Shown: piece after piece, positions 24,472 through 32,293 of the stretch
Numbering within the stretch: position 1 is the stretch's first letter
How the letters are laid out: each line of letters begins with the position of its first letter
Assembly: GCF_016907365.1 (NCBI RefSeq)
Contig: NZ_JAFBBV010000001.1
Coordinates: 1,054,001 to 1,118,000 of the forward strand
From: Oerskovia paurometabola
GTDB lineage: Bacteria; Actinomycetota; Actinomycetes; Actinomycetales; Cellulomonadaceae
DNA length: 64,000 bases
Reading direction: 5' to 3'
Program-made: the position numbers and the translations under genes
The notes under the pieces: model-generated
The model's input: the letters and a program-made list of their open reading frames with translations, nothing else
Told to the model about the DNA's origin: nothing
Databases searched by the model: none

Positions 24472-24510
24472 GGTGTGTGTCAGATGGCTGTCAGGAGCAG
24501 GCGCCCGGGG

Positions 24511-25272
24511 TCAGCCCCAGGCCTTGCCGAGGAGGCCGGCGAGCACGCCGCCGACGAGCGGGCCCGCGACCGGGACCCACGAGTAGGCCCAGTCGCTCGA
24601 CCCCTTGCCCTTGATGGGCAGCAGGGCGTGGGCGATGCGCGGACCGAGGTCACGAGCAGGGTTGATGGCGTACCCGGTGGGACCACCGAGGGAGGCGCCG
24701 ATACCGACCACGACCAGCGCGACCGCGAGCGGGCCGAGCCCCGAGGGGGTGTTGCCGGACGCGACGACGAAGAACACGAGCACGAACGTCGCGATGACCT
24801 CGGTGATGAAGTTCCAGCCGTACGAGCGGAGCTCGGGGCCCGTCGAGAAGACCGCGAGCTTGGTGGCGGGGGGCGCCTCCTCGTCGAAGTGCTTCTTGTA
24901 CGCGATGAACGCGAGCACGGCACCGATGATCGCGCCGATCATCTGCGCACCGAAGTAGATGAACATGTTGCCCACGGTGGGCTCGATCGTGGCGGTGAGG
25001 ATCCCTTCGGGGCCCGTCACCGAGTAGAACGGGCGGTCCGCGGTGAAGAGACCGATGGTGACCGCGGGGTTGAGGTGCGCCCCTGACTTGTACGCGACGT
25101 AGACGCCGGTGAAGACGGCGAGGCCCCATCCGAAGTTGATGAGGAGCCAGCCGCCGTTGAAGCCCTTGGTCTTGGGGAGGATCACGTTGGCTACGACGCC
25201 GGCACCCAGCAGGATCAGGGTCGCGGTGCCGAGTATCTCGGACCAGAAGGCGTTGAGGATGAGTGTGTCCAT
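24511..25272 (-). CDS. glpF: Glycerol uptake facilitator (MIP-family aquaglyceroporin)
   Basis: This 253-residue membrane protein facilitates glycerol diffusion. It has six helices with the two pore half-helix signatures HLNPAVTIG and INPARDLGPR. The Asp after the second NPA motif is typical of glycerol-conducting members rather than water-only aquaporins. The ATG at 25272 puts MDTLILNAFWSEILGTATLILL at the start, giving a normal first helix; upstream residues look non-coding. It lies between glpD and glpK, both on the same strand. Confidence 0.93.
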   Translation of the reverse strand: MDTLILNAFWSEILGTATLILLGAGVVANVILPKTKGFNGGWLLINFGWGLAVFTGVYVAYKSGAHLNPAVTIGLFTADRPFYSVTGPEGILTATIEPTVGNMFIYFGAQMIGAIIGAVLAFIAYKKHFDEEAPPATKLAVFSTGPELRSYGWNFITEVIATFVLVFFVVASGNTPSGLGPLAVALVVVGIGASLGGPTGYAINPARDLGPRIAHALLPIKGKGSSDWAYSWVPVAGPLVGGVLAGLLGKAWG

Positions 25273-25318
25273 CAGATTCTCTCTTTCTTGGTGGACTTCG
25301 TTGTCGCAACCACCCCGA

Positions 25319-25368
25319 CGCATCCGTGCGGCGGGGCCCCGGCGTGCGTCGCACTGCGCGCATCCGTG
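25319..25368. repeat. 10-bp direct repeat upstream of glpF
   Basis: CGCATCCGTG occurs at 25319-25328 and again at 25359-25368, exactly 40 bp apart, in the region that should hold the glpF promoter. Forty bp is close to four helical turns, so a regulator-binding pair is possible, but nothing else supports it. Confidence 0.3.
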
Positions 25369-25386
25369 AGGTTGAGGGGTGCCGGT

Positions 25387-25421
25387 CCGGCTCCACCTCG
25401 CGCGAGTCGAGGCGGAGCCGG
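25387..25421 (-). terminator. Hairpin terminator after glpD
   Basis: A 14-bp stem with one mismatch (25387-25400 and 25408-25421) and a 7-nt loop lies 70 bp past the glpD stop on the - strand, upstream of glpF. Confidence 0.55.
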
Positions 25422-25490
25422 GGCCGGGCTATGAAGTTGTTCTCGGGGGAGCCGGCGCGGCTCCCGGGGCAGGTGCGTCGGTCGCGGTGG

Positions 25491-27239
25491 TCAGGCTCCG
25501 GAGAGGGGCTTGAGCGGGGCGACGTCGTCGGCGGCGAGGCGCGTGCGCTCGGCCGTGGCGTCGTCGGGCTCCTGCTCCGCCGCCTCCTCCGCGGCGGCGC
25601 GCGCGGTGTAGGACGCGATCTCCGCGGCCTTGCGCTCGTCGTCCCACCCGAGGAGCGGTGCCGCGATGTCGGCGATCTCCGGGAGGGCGCCGATCCCGCG
25701 GTCGAGCACCTCGTAGTTGAGCCGCGTACGGTGCAGCAGCAGGTCCTCGAGGTGCAGGGCTCCCTCGTGGGTCACGCCGTAGCTGATCTCGGCCCGCAGG
25801 TAGGCGGGCGCGTGCTCGAGCGGCCGTGCGAGCGTGGGGTCTGCCTCGCACAGGGCGACGATGTCGCGCAGGTTGGAGCCGTAGCGGTGCAGGAGGTGGT
25901 CCACCATCTGCGGGGTCCAGCCGAACTTCGAGGCCCACGGGCGGGCCTGGCGGCGGACGGCACCCAGACCGACGGCGCCGACCAGCGGGATCTTGTCCGT
26001 GATCGAGGGCAGTGCCGCGGAGCGCTGGCCGATCGCGAAGTCGACCGCGTCCTTGGCCATGACCCGGTAGGTCGTGAGCTTGCCGCCCGCGATGACCGTG
26101 AGGCCGGGCGTCGGGGAGGCCGTGGTGTGCTCGCGCGAGACCTTGGCCGAGCTCGTGCCCTCCTTGGTCCCGGGCTGGAGCAGCGGACGCAGGCCCGCGT
26201 AGGTGCCGATGATGTCGTCGCGTGTCAGGGGCTGGGCGAGGACCGCGTTGGCGTGCTCGAGGATGTAGTCGATGTCGGCGGCCGTCGCCACCGGGTGCGT
26301 GAGGTCCTGCTCCCAGGGGGTGTCGGTCGTGCCGATGACCCAGTAGCGGGACCACGGGATGATGAACAGGACCGACTTCTCGGTCTGCAGGATCAGTCCG
26401 ACCTGGCCCTTGATGCGCTCGCGCGGGACGACGATGTGCACGCCCTTGGAGGCGAGGACGCGCAGTCCGCCCTCGGAGCCCGCGAGGGACTCGGTGTCCT
26501 CGGTCCACACGCCCGTCGCGTTGATGACGGCGCGGGCACGGACCGTGATGCGCTTGCCCGTCTCGAGGTCCTCGAGGATCGCGCCGTTGACCGCCCCGGT
26601 CGACCCCTTGGTCAGCTCGACCACCTGGGTGCGGGACGCGGCGTGCGCGCCGTAGGACGTCGCGGTGCGGACGAGCGTCGAGACCAGGCGCGCGTCGTCG
26701 ACCGAGGCGTCCCAGTACTGGACGGCGCCGATCGCGGCGTCGTGCGCGAGGTCGGGGAACTTGCGCTCCATCTGCTTGCGCGAGAGGTGGCGGTGCAGGG
26801 GCAGGGCGCGCTTGCCGGGAGCCATGCTCGCGAGCGTGTCGTACAGCGCGATGCCGGCACCGACGTAGGCCCGCTCCCACACACGGTGCTCGAGCGGGTA
26901 GAGGAAGGGGACCGGGCGCACGAGGTGCGGCGCGAGGTCCTTGATGAGGAGGTCGCGCTCGGTCAGGGCCTCGTGGACGAGGTGGAAGTCGAGCATCTGG
27001 AGGTAGCGCAGACCTCCGTGGACCAGCTTGCTCGATCGGCTCGACGTGCCGGACGCCCAGTCCTGGCCCTCGACGATCGCGGTCGAGAGCCCGCGGGTCA
27101 CGGCATCGAGGGCGATCCCCGCCCCGGTCACGCCGCCGCCGATCACGAGGACGTCGAGCTCCTGGTCCGCGCTCGTGCTCGCCTCGAGCGCGTTGAGCGC
27201 CCGCTGGCGAGACTCTGCGGTGAGTCTGCTGGAAGTCAT
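25491..27239 (-). CDS. glpD: Aerobic glycerol-3-phosphate dehydrogenase
   Basis: GlpD oxidises glycerol 3-phosphate to dihydroxyacetone phosphate at the membrane and passes electrons to quinone. The 582-residue protein has the FAD-binding dinucleotide motif VIGGGVTGAGIALDAVTRG (Gly34, Gly36, Gly39), the family signature SSRSSKLVHGGLRYLQ, and SRYWVIGTTDTPWE in the middle. A C-terminal DAO_C domain follows (from about residue 420), then a Glu/Ala-rich tail of 45 residues. The ATG follows an AGAAGG ribosome site. The SorC-type regulator is transcribed divergently from 250 bp away. Confidence 0.96.
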   Translation of the reverse strand: MTSSRLTAESRQRALNALEASTSADQELDVLVIGGGVTGAGIALDAVTRGLSTAIVEGQDWASGTSSRSSKLVHGGLRYLQMLDFHLVHEALTERDLLIKDLAPHLVRPVPFLYPLEHRVWERAYVGAGIALYDTLASMAPGKRALPLHRHLSRKQMERKFPDLAHDAAIGAVQYWDASVDDARLVSTLVRTATSYGAHAASRTQVVELTKGSTGAVNGAILEDLETGKRITVRARAVINATGVWTEDTESLAGSEGGLRVLASKGVHIVVPRERIKGQVGLILQTEKSVLFIIPWSRYWVIGTTDTPWEQDLTHPVATAADIDYILEHANAVLAQPLTRDDIIGTYAGLRPLLQPGTKEGTSSAKVSREHTTASPTPGLTVIAGGKLTTYRVMAKDAVDFAIGQRSAALPSITDKIPLVGAVGLGAVRRQARPWASKFGWTPQMVDHLLHRYGSNLRDIVALCEADPTLARPLEHAPAYLRAEISYGVTHEGALHLEDLLLHRTRLNYEVLDRGIGALPEIADIAAPLLGWDDERKAAEIASYTARAAAEEAAEQEPDDATAERTRLAADDVAPLKPLSGA

Positions 27240-27396
27240 CCGATGGCCTTCTCTCGTCGTCGATCTGGTGCGTCATCGGCGGGGTCCCGTGAAGGACTCC
27301 CTCCTGTGACGTTCCCACGGCTCCGCGTCCCGCGCTAGCGGTGCGTGGCGGGACCCAGGAGGGCACCGTGCCGCAGTACAGCGCTGTCGGAACGGC

Positions 27397-27460
27397 GCTG
27401 CACGTATTAACGTCAACATGTCAGGAACGAACGCGCAAGCGCAGTGCACAAACGTGCAGC
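27397..27460. promoter_or_regulatory. Inverted repeat in the glpD / regulator divergent region
   Basis: GCTGCACGT (27397-27405) and ACGTGCAGC (27452-27460) are perfect inverted 9-mers whose centres are 55 bp apart. They lie between divergent glpD and the SorC-type regulator in a stretch of unusually low GC for this genome. SorC-family regulators bind spaced sites as tetramers, so this pair is a reasonable operator candidate for both genes. This is inference only. Confidence 0.4.
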
Positions 27461-27491
27461 CGGGGCGGTACCAGTGGCAGGAGACCAGCAG

Positions 27492-28496
27492 ATGGCCGAT
27501 CGGGAGCAGGACGTCCTCCGGGCAGCCTCGATGTACTACCTCCAGGACATGAAGATGGAGGCCATCGCCAAGCACCTGCGCACCTCGCGCTCGACCGTCT
27601 CGCGTCTGGTCAAGAGAGCGCGTGAGACGGGTCTGGTGGAGATCACGCTCCGGCCTACCCAGAGCAGGGCCCCCGGGCTCGGGGCGCACATCTCCGCCAC
27701 CTACGGCATCGACGCCTACGTCGTCCCCGTCCCGGACTCGACCCAGCAGGTCGACCGGCTCGACCAGGTGGCTCTCACGACCGCCCGCCTGCTCGGGTCA
27801 TGGTTCGACTCCGACATGATCCTGGGGATCGCGTGGGGCACCACGCTCGCGGCCGTCTCGCGACACCTGAGCCGCAAGCCGACGCGGGGCTCGGCCGTCG
27901 TGCAGCTCAACGGGGCGGCCAACACCCGTACGTCGGGGGTGCACTACGCGGGCGACCTCATCGCGGGGTTCGGCGAGGCGTTCGACGCGCACGTGCACCA
28001 TTTCCCAGTGCCCGCGTTCTTCGACTACGCCGAGACCAAGCGGGCGATGTGGCGCGAGCGGTCGGTCCGGCGGGTGCTCGACGTCCAGCGACGCGCCGAC
28101 GTCGCGCTGTTCTCGGTGGGGGCCGTCTCGGGCGGCGTGCCGAGCCACGTGTACTCGGCGGGCTACCTGGAGGCCGAGGACATCGCGGTCCTGGACGCCG
28201 AGGGCGTGGTCGGCGACGTGTGCACGGTCTTCCTGCGCGCCGACGGGACCTACAAGGACATCGCGCTCAACGAGCGGGCCACCGGTCCCGGGCCCGACGA
28301 GCTCAAGCGCATCCCGCAGCGCATCTGCGCGGTCGCGGGGGACAACAAGGTCGCCCCGCTGCGGGCAGCGCTGCGCGCGGGGGTCGTGACGCACCTCGTC
28401 GTCGACGAGATCACCGCCTCGCACCTGATCGAGCAGGAGACGGGGAGGATCGCGGTCGCACGGACACGGCTCGAAGGTATGCAGTCCGGTGCATGA
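27492..28496 (+). CDS. SorC-family sugar-responsive transcriptional regulator
   Basis: The first 60 residues form the sigma-region-4-like helix-turn-helix of this family (YYLQDMKMEAIAKHLRT, then SRSTVSRLVKRARETGLV). The rest is the phosphosugar-binding domain related to sugar isomerases, with SDMILGIAWGTTLAAVSRHL and ALFSVGAVSGG near the ligand site. From the ATG at 27492 (AGGAGA eight bases upstream) it has 334 residues. An earlier in-frame ATG at 27444 would add 16 residues but has no ribosome site. Divergent placement from glpD suggests it controls glycerol genes, with glycerol 3-phosphate or a related phosphate ester as effector (inference). Confidence 0.88.
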   Translation: MADREQDVLRAASMYYLQDMKMEAIAKHLRTSRSTVSRLVKRARETGLVEITLRPTQSRAPGLGAHISATYGIDAYVVPVPDSTQQVDRLDQVALTTARLLGSWFDSDMILGIAWGTTLAAVSRHLSRKPTRGSAVVQLNGAANTRTSGVHYAGDLIAGFGEAFDAHVHHFPVPAFFDYAETKRAMWRERSVRRVLDVQRRADVALFSVGAVSGGVPSHVYSAGYLEAEDIAVLDAEGVVGDVCTVFLRADGTYKDIALNERATGPGPDELKRIPQRICAVAGDNKVAPLRAALRAGVVTHLVVDEITASHLIEQETGRIAVARTRLEGMQSGA

Positions 28497-28533
28497 GTAC
28501 GCACCCGGCGTCGAGGAGGCGTAGATTGTCCGC

Positions 28534-29061
28534 GTGACGAGCAGCCCCACGCCCACCCTGACGCTCCGCCCCGCCCTGCCGGCCGACGTGCGCGCGATCC
28601 GATCGCTCGTCGAGCCGTACGCCGAGGAACGCATCCTGCTGGCCAAGGAGATGGTCGGCTACTACGAGGCGGTCCAGGAGTTCGTGGTCGCCGACGTCGG
28701 GGGACCGGATGCGCCCGAGGTCGTCGGGTGCGGCGCGCTGCACGTCATGTGGGACGACCTGGCCGAGATCCGCACGCTCGCGGTGGACCGCGCGTGGCTC
28801 GGCACCGGGGTCGGCCACCGCCTCGTGGTCGAGCTCCTCGACCGCGCGAGGGCTCTGGGCCTGAAGCGGGTCTTCTGCCTGACGTTCGAGGTCGACTTCT
28901 TCCGCGCGCACGGGTTCGAGGCGATCGAGGGCACCCCCGTCTCGCCCGACGTGTACGCCGAGCTCCTGCGCTCGCACGACGACGGCGTGGCCGAGTTCCT
29001 CGACCTCGCTCGGGTCAAGCCCAACACCCTCGGCAACACCCGGATGCTGATCACCCTCTGA
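28534..29061 (+). CDS. argA: Amino-acid (glutamate) N-acetyltransferase, short GNAT type
   Basis: This 175-residue GNAT protein matches the stand-alone N-acetylglutamate synthase of actinobacteria (Mycobacterium Rv2747 type), which starts arginine biosynthesis. Motifs include LRPALPADVRAIRSLVEPYA, EIRTLAVDRAWLGTGVGHRL for acetyl-CoA binding, RVFCLTFEVDFFRAHGFE, and the C-terminal VKPNTLGNTRML typical of this group. The GTG at 28534 follows GAGGAGGCG at a longer distance. The last codons and the stop lie inside a run of three 11-bp repeats. It converges on mutY. Confidence 0.85.
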   Translation: MTSSPTPTLTLRPALPADVRAIRSLVEPYAEERILLAKEMVGYYEAVQEFVVADVGGPDAPEVVGCGALHVMWDDLAEIRTLAVDRAWLGTGVGHRLVVELLDRARALGLKRVFCLTFEVDFFRAHGFEAIEGTPVSPDVYAELLRSHDDGVAEFLDLARVKPNTLGNTRMLITL

Positions 29062-29079
29062 TCCCCCTCTGATCACCCT
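29047..29079 (+). repeat. Three 11-bp tandem repeats over the argA stop codon
   Basis: CTGATCACCCT, CTGATCCCCCT and CTGATCACCCT follow one another at 29047-29057, 29058-29068 and 29069-29079. The argA TGA (29059-29061) sits inside the second unit, so the array spans the gene end. Confidence 0.85.
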
Positions 29080-29103
29080 CCGAACGCCCGAGCGGGCAGT
29101 GCC

Positions 29104-30075
29104 TCAGGCCGGCAGCCGGTAGACGTCGCCGTCCTGTTCGAGCAGCCCGTCCTCGACCAGGCTCGCGACGCACCGCCCGAGCTGGGTCGCGTCGGGCCAC
29201 AGCCCCGCGACCACCTCGCGGTGCACCGGACCGTCCGCCCCGCGCAGCGCGGCCATGACCCGGCCCCGCGCCTGCCGGTCGGTGCCCTCCCAGGCCTGGG
29301 TCCGGCGTCGGGCACCGTGCTCGTCCGGCGGGCTGCCCGCGGCGCGCCACGCGCAGCGGTCCGCGACCGGGCACGCCTCGCAGCGCGGCGAGCGCGCCGT
29401 GCACACCAGCGCGCCCAGCTCCATCGAGGCCGCGGCCCACAGCGCGGCGTCGGCGTCCTCGGCGGGAGCGACCTGCATCGCGAGCCGGCGCTCGGCCGCG
29501 GTGTAGGACGGTGCGGGAAGCGCCGTCCCCGACACGGCGCGCGCCAGGACCCGTCGCACGTTCGTGTCGACGACGACGGCCCGCCGCCCGTGCGCGAAGG
29601 CCGAGACGGCCGCGGCCGTGTACTCCCCGACGCCAGGCAGCGCGAGCAGCGCGTCGGCGTCCTGCGGGACGCGGCCCGCGTGACGCTCGACGACCGCCCG
29701 CGCGCAGTCCTGCAGGCGCAGCGCCCGGCGTGGGTAGCCGAGGCGCCCCCAGGCGCGCAGCACGTCGGCCGTCGAGGCTGCGGCCAGGTCCGCGGGCTCG
29801 GGCCACCGCTCCATCCAGGCGCGCCACGCGGGCTCGACCCGCACCACGGGCGTCTGCTGCAGCATGACCTCGCTGACCAGGACGCCCCAGGGCGAGCAGT
29901 CGTCGTGACGCCACGGCAGGTCGCGGGCGTTCGCCACGAACCACCGCCCGACGGCGTCGCGCAGGTCCGCGTGCGGGTCCGGGCCGGCGAGGGTCGTCAG
30001 GGGCGTGCGGGGGCCGGTCGAGCGGGTGGCGGCCGCAGGAGCGGACGTGGCGGGGGAGGGCGACGAGGGCGACAT
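29104..30075 (-). CDS. mutY: A/G-specific adenine DNA glycosylase
   Basis: MutY removes adenine mispaired with 8-oxoguanine. The protein (323 residues from the ATG at 30075) has the catalytic Glu69 in SEVMLQQTPV, the helix-hairpin-helix LPGVGEYTAAAVSAF, the catalytic Asp170 in VVVDTNVRR, and a 4Fe-4S cluster motif with Cys225, Cys232, Cys235 and Cys241. The C-terminal recognition domain is short, as is usual in actinobacteria. The frame stays open upstream through the antisense of the next gene, but that part is a shadow. The disA-radA pair nearby is a common actinobacterial grouping. Confidence 0.95.
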   Translation of the reverse strand: MSPSSPSPATSAPAAATRSTGPRTPLTTLAGPDPHADLRDAVGRWFVANARDLPWRHDDCSPWGVLVSEVMLQQTPVVRVEPAWRAWMERWPEPADLAAASTADVLRAWGRLGYPRRALRLQDCARAVVERHAGRVPQDADALLALPGVGEYTAAAVSAFAHGRRAVVVDTNVRRVLARAVSGTALPAPSYTAAERRLAMQVAPAEDADAALWAAASMELGALVCTARSPRCEACPVADRCAWRAAGSPPDEHGARRRTQAWEGTDRQARGRVMAALRGADGPVHREVVAGLWPDATQLGRCVASLVEDGLLEQDGDVYRLPA

Positions 30076-30222
30076 TGTCCGACCATTCTCACCGACGCGC
30101 GCGATCCGGTCGTCACCACGATGACCGTCGCGCGGTGTGGCAGCGCCGGAAGGGCGCCCGAGGGGACGTACCGCTGCCCCAGCGCAGGAAGCACCCGCGC
30201 CGACCGTCGAACGGAGCAGCAC

Positions 30223-31053
30223 GTGAGCACGCCGCAGGGCACCCGGCCACCGACCGGGCCGACCCCGGGCCAGGGGCGACCCGCGGGCTCCGGCGCGGCG
30301 GCGTCGGGCAGACCCACGTCCAGGACCCTGCGGGTCCGCCGGGTCATGGCGCTCGTCCTGCTCGCCGTGATCGTCGTCGGAGTCGTGATGCTGGTCAAGG
30401 CCGCGATCGCGTTCGGGGCGGGCCTGCTCGCCGACGAACCGCAGGGCAAGGTCGCACCGCCCGCGCCCCAGGAGGTCACGGCGACCGGGTACAAGGCCTG
30501 CAAGGCCAAGGACGTGACGCTCTCGCTCACGGTCTCCAAGACCCAGTACGCGGTCGGCGAGCAGCCCTCCTTCACCACGACCCTCACGCACGTGGGACCC
30601 CGACCCTGCCTGATCGACGCCTCGTCCGCCGTCCAGGAGATCACGATCACGTCGGGCACCGACCGCATCTGGTCGTCGGCCGACTGCCCGGCCCCGTCGA
30701 AGGACCTGCTCATGGCACCGGGCGACGTGTGGCCCGAGACCCTCACGTGGAACAGGGACCGCTCGGCTCCCGGGTGCCCGACCGGTCTGCCCGCGACACA
30801 GGCGGGGAGCTACAGCGCCGTCGCGGCGTCGAACGAGGCCGAGGGGCTGACGAGCCCGGCCGTGCCGTTCACGCTCGTGGCTCCTGCACCCCCGCCCGAG
30901 GCACCCGCGAGCGAGGCCCCCACTGAGGGCGAGCCGCCGACGGACGGGACCGCTCAGGTCCCCGCGGAGGGCGCGGAACCTCCCGCAGGCGGAGCGGCGG
31001 CCCCCGAGGACGGGACCGGCACACCGGCGGGCGACGCGCCGCCGCAGGGCTGA
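30223..31053 (+). CDS. Membrane-anchored extracellular protein, unknown function
   Basis: No named family is recognised. From the GTG at 30223 the 276-residue protein has a Pro/Gly-rich cytoplasmic start, one membrane helix (about 41-66) and an external beta-type domain (about 80-215). That domain contains four cysteines (in YKACKAKD, RPCLIDA, ADCPAPS and PGCPTG) that could make two disulfides. A Pro/Ala/Glu/Gly-rich tail of 60 residues ends it. The first domain part resembles proteins often found beside disA in related actinobacteria, but its job is unknown. Start choice rests on composition and on GGAGC seven bases upstream. Confidence 0.7.
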   Translation: MSTPQGTRPPTGPTPGQGRPAGSGAAASGRPTSRTLRVRRVMALVLLAVIVVGVVMLVKAAIAFGAGLLADEPQGKVAPPAPQEVTATGYKACKAKDVTLSLTVSKTQYAVGEQPSFTTTLTHVGPRPCLIDASSAVQEITITSGTDRIWSSADCPAPSKDLLMAPGDVWPETLTWNRDRSAPGCPTGLPATQAGSYSAVAASNEAEGLTSPAVPFTLVAPAPPPEAPASEAPTEGEPPTDGTAQVPAEGAEPPAGGAAAPEDGTGTPAGDAPPQG

Positions 31054-31086
31054 CGGCTCGCTGAACGACCGCTCACGGCTCGGCGC

Positions 31087-31103
31087 CTCGGGCCTCGCCC
31101 GAG
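31087..31103. terminator. Bidirectional hairpin between the membrane protein gene and disA
   Basis: A perfect 7-bp stem (CTCGGGC / GCCCGAG, loop CTC) lies between the two convergent stops (31053 and 31122). Confidence 0.5.
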
Positions 31104-31121
31104 CTGTGCGCTCGGGAAGGG

Positions 31122-32207
31122 CTAGACGTACCGCTCGAGGATGCTCGACTCGGCGAGGCGCGACAGGCCCTCGCGCACCGCACGCGCCCGCTGCTCGCCC
31201 ACGCCGTCCACGGCCATGAGGTCGTCGATGCTCGCGGCCAGGAGCTTCTGCAGCCCGCCGAAGTGGGAGACCAGGCGGTCGATGATGGTGCCGGGCAGGC
31301 GGGGGACCTTGGACAGGAGCCGGTAGCCGTGCGGGGCGACCGCGGCGTCGAGAGCCTCTCCGCCGCCGGGGAGGTCGAGGACCCGGCCGATGAGCGTGAG
31401 GTCGAGGAGCTGCGTCGAGTCGAGGGCTCCGAGCGCGTTCTTGACGTCCGCGAGCGAGCGGTCCTTGCGGCCGAGCTCGACGTAGTCGCGGATGACGGAC
31501 TCGCGGTCCGAGCCGATCCCGCCGATGAGCTCGTCGAGCTGGAGCGCGAGCAGGCGGCCGTCCGTGCCGAGCTCGACGACGTAGCCCGCGATCTCCTCGG
31601 AGATGCGGCCGACCATCTCGAGGCGCTGCACCACGGCGCACACGTCCCGGACCGTGACGAGGTCCTCGATCTCGAGGGCCGAGAGCGTGCCGCTGACCTC
31701 GTCGAGGCGGGCACGGTAGCGCTCGAGCGTCGCGAGGGCCTGGTTGGCGCGCGACAGGATGGTGTCCGAGTCCTCCAGCACGTAGCGCTGGCCGCCCACG
31801 TAGAGCGCGACGATCCGCATGGACTGGCTCACCGAGATCACGGGGAACCCGCACTGCTTGGCGACGCGCTCGGCCGTGCGGTGACGCGTGCCGGACTCGG
31901 TGGTCTCGATCGTCGCGTCCGGCAGGAGCTGGACCGCGGCGCGCAGGATGCGGTTGGCGTCCCGGTCGAGGACCACGGCGCCGTCCATCTTGGAGAGCTC
32001 GCGCAGACGGGTCGCGGAGAAGCCGACGTCCAGGACGAAGCCACCCGAGCACATGGTCTCGACGACCTTGTCGAGGCCGAGGACGATCAGTGCGCCCGTC
32101 CGGCCCCGCAGGATGCGCTCGAGGCCGTCACGGAGCTCGGTGCCCGGAGCCACTGCTGCGAGGGTCTCCCGGAGCATGTCGTCAGGGTGCACGGGGGAGT
32201 TGGCCAC
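31122..32207 (-). CDS. disA: DNA-integrity scanning diadenylate cyclase DisA
   Basis: DisA makes cyclic di-AMP from two ATP and stops when it meets branched DNA. The 361-residue protein has the cyclase motifs Asp75-Gly-Ala77 (KMDGAVVLD) and Arg108-His-Arg110 ([10 protein letters not shown]), at the same positions as in the structurally characterised DisA. A helical linker (about 150-280) and a C-terminal RuvA-like helix-hairpin-helix DNA-binding domain ([18 protein letters not shown]) follow. The GTG at 32207 follows AGGATG. radA lies directly upstream on the same strand; RadA is known to restrain DisA, so the pairing is meaningful. Confidence 0.97.
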   Translation of the reverse strand: MANSPVHPDDMLRETLAAVAPGTELRDGLERILRGRTGALIVLGLDKVVETMCSGGFVLDVGFSATRLRELSKMDGAVVLDRDANRILRAAVQLLPDATIETTESGTRHRTAERVAKQCGFPVISVSQSMRIVALYVGGQRYVLEDSDTILSRANQALATLERYRARLDEVSGTLSALEIEDLVTVRDVCAVVQRLEMVGRISEEIAGYVVELGTDGRLLALQLDELIGGIGSDRESVIRDYVELGRKDRSLADVKNALGALDSTQLLDLTLIGRVLDLPGGGEALDAAVAPHGYRLLSKVPRLPGTIIDRLVSHFGGLQKLLAASIDDLMAVDGVGEQRARAVREGLSRLAESSILERYV

Positions 32208-32293
32208 GTGGGCATCCTACGCTGCCGGGCCGTCCCAGGGGTGGGAAAACGCCCTCCGTGGGACATCCGCAGGTCACGATGGCGCAACGGTTC

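Noticed and set aside
29104..32052. One continuous 982-codon frame on the - strand that seems to fuse mutY to a long Arg/Gly-rich extension
   Set aside because: Beyond 30075 the frame is antisense to the membrane-protein gene and lies in another frame of disA. Its composition (Arg/Gly/Pro repeats) is typical of a GC-rich shadow frame.
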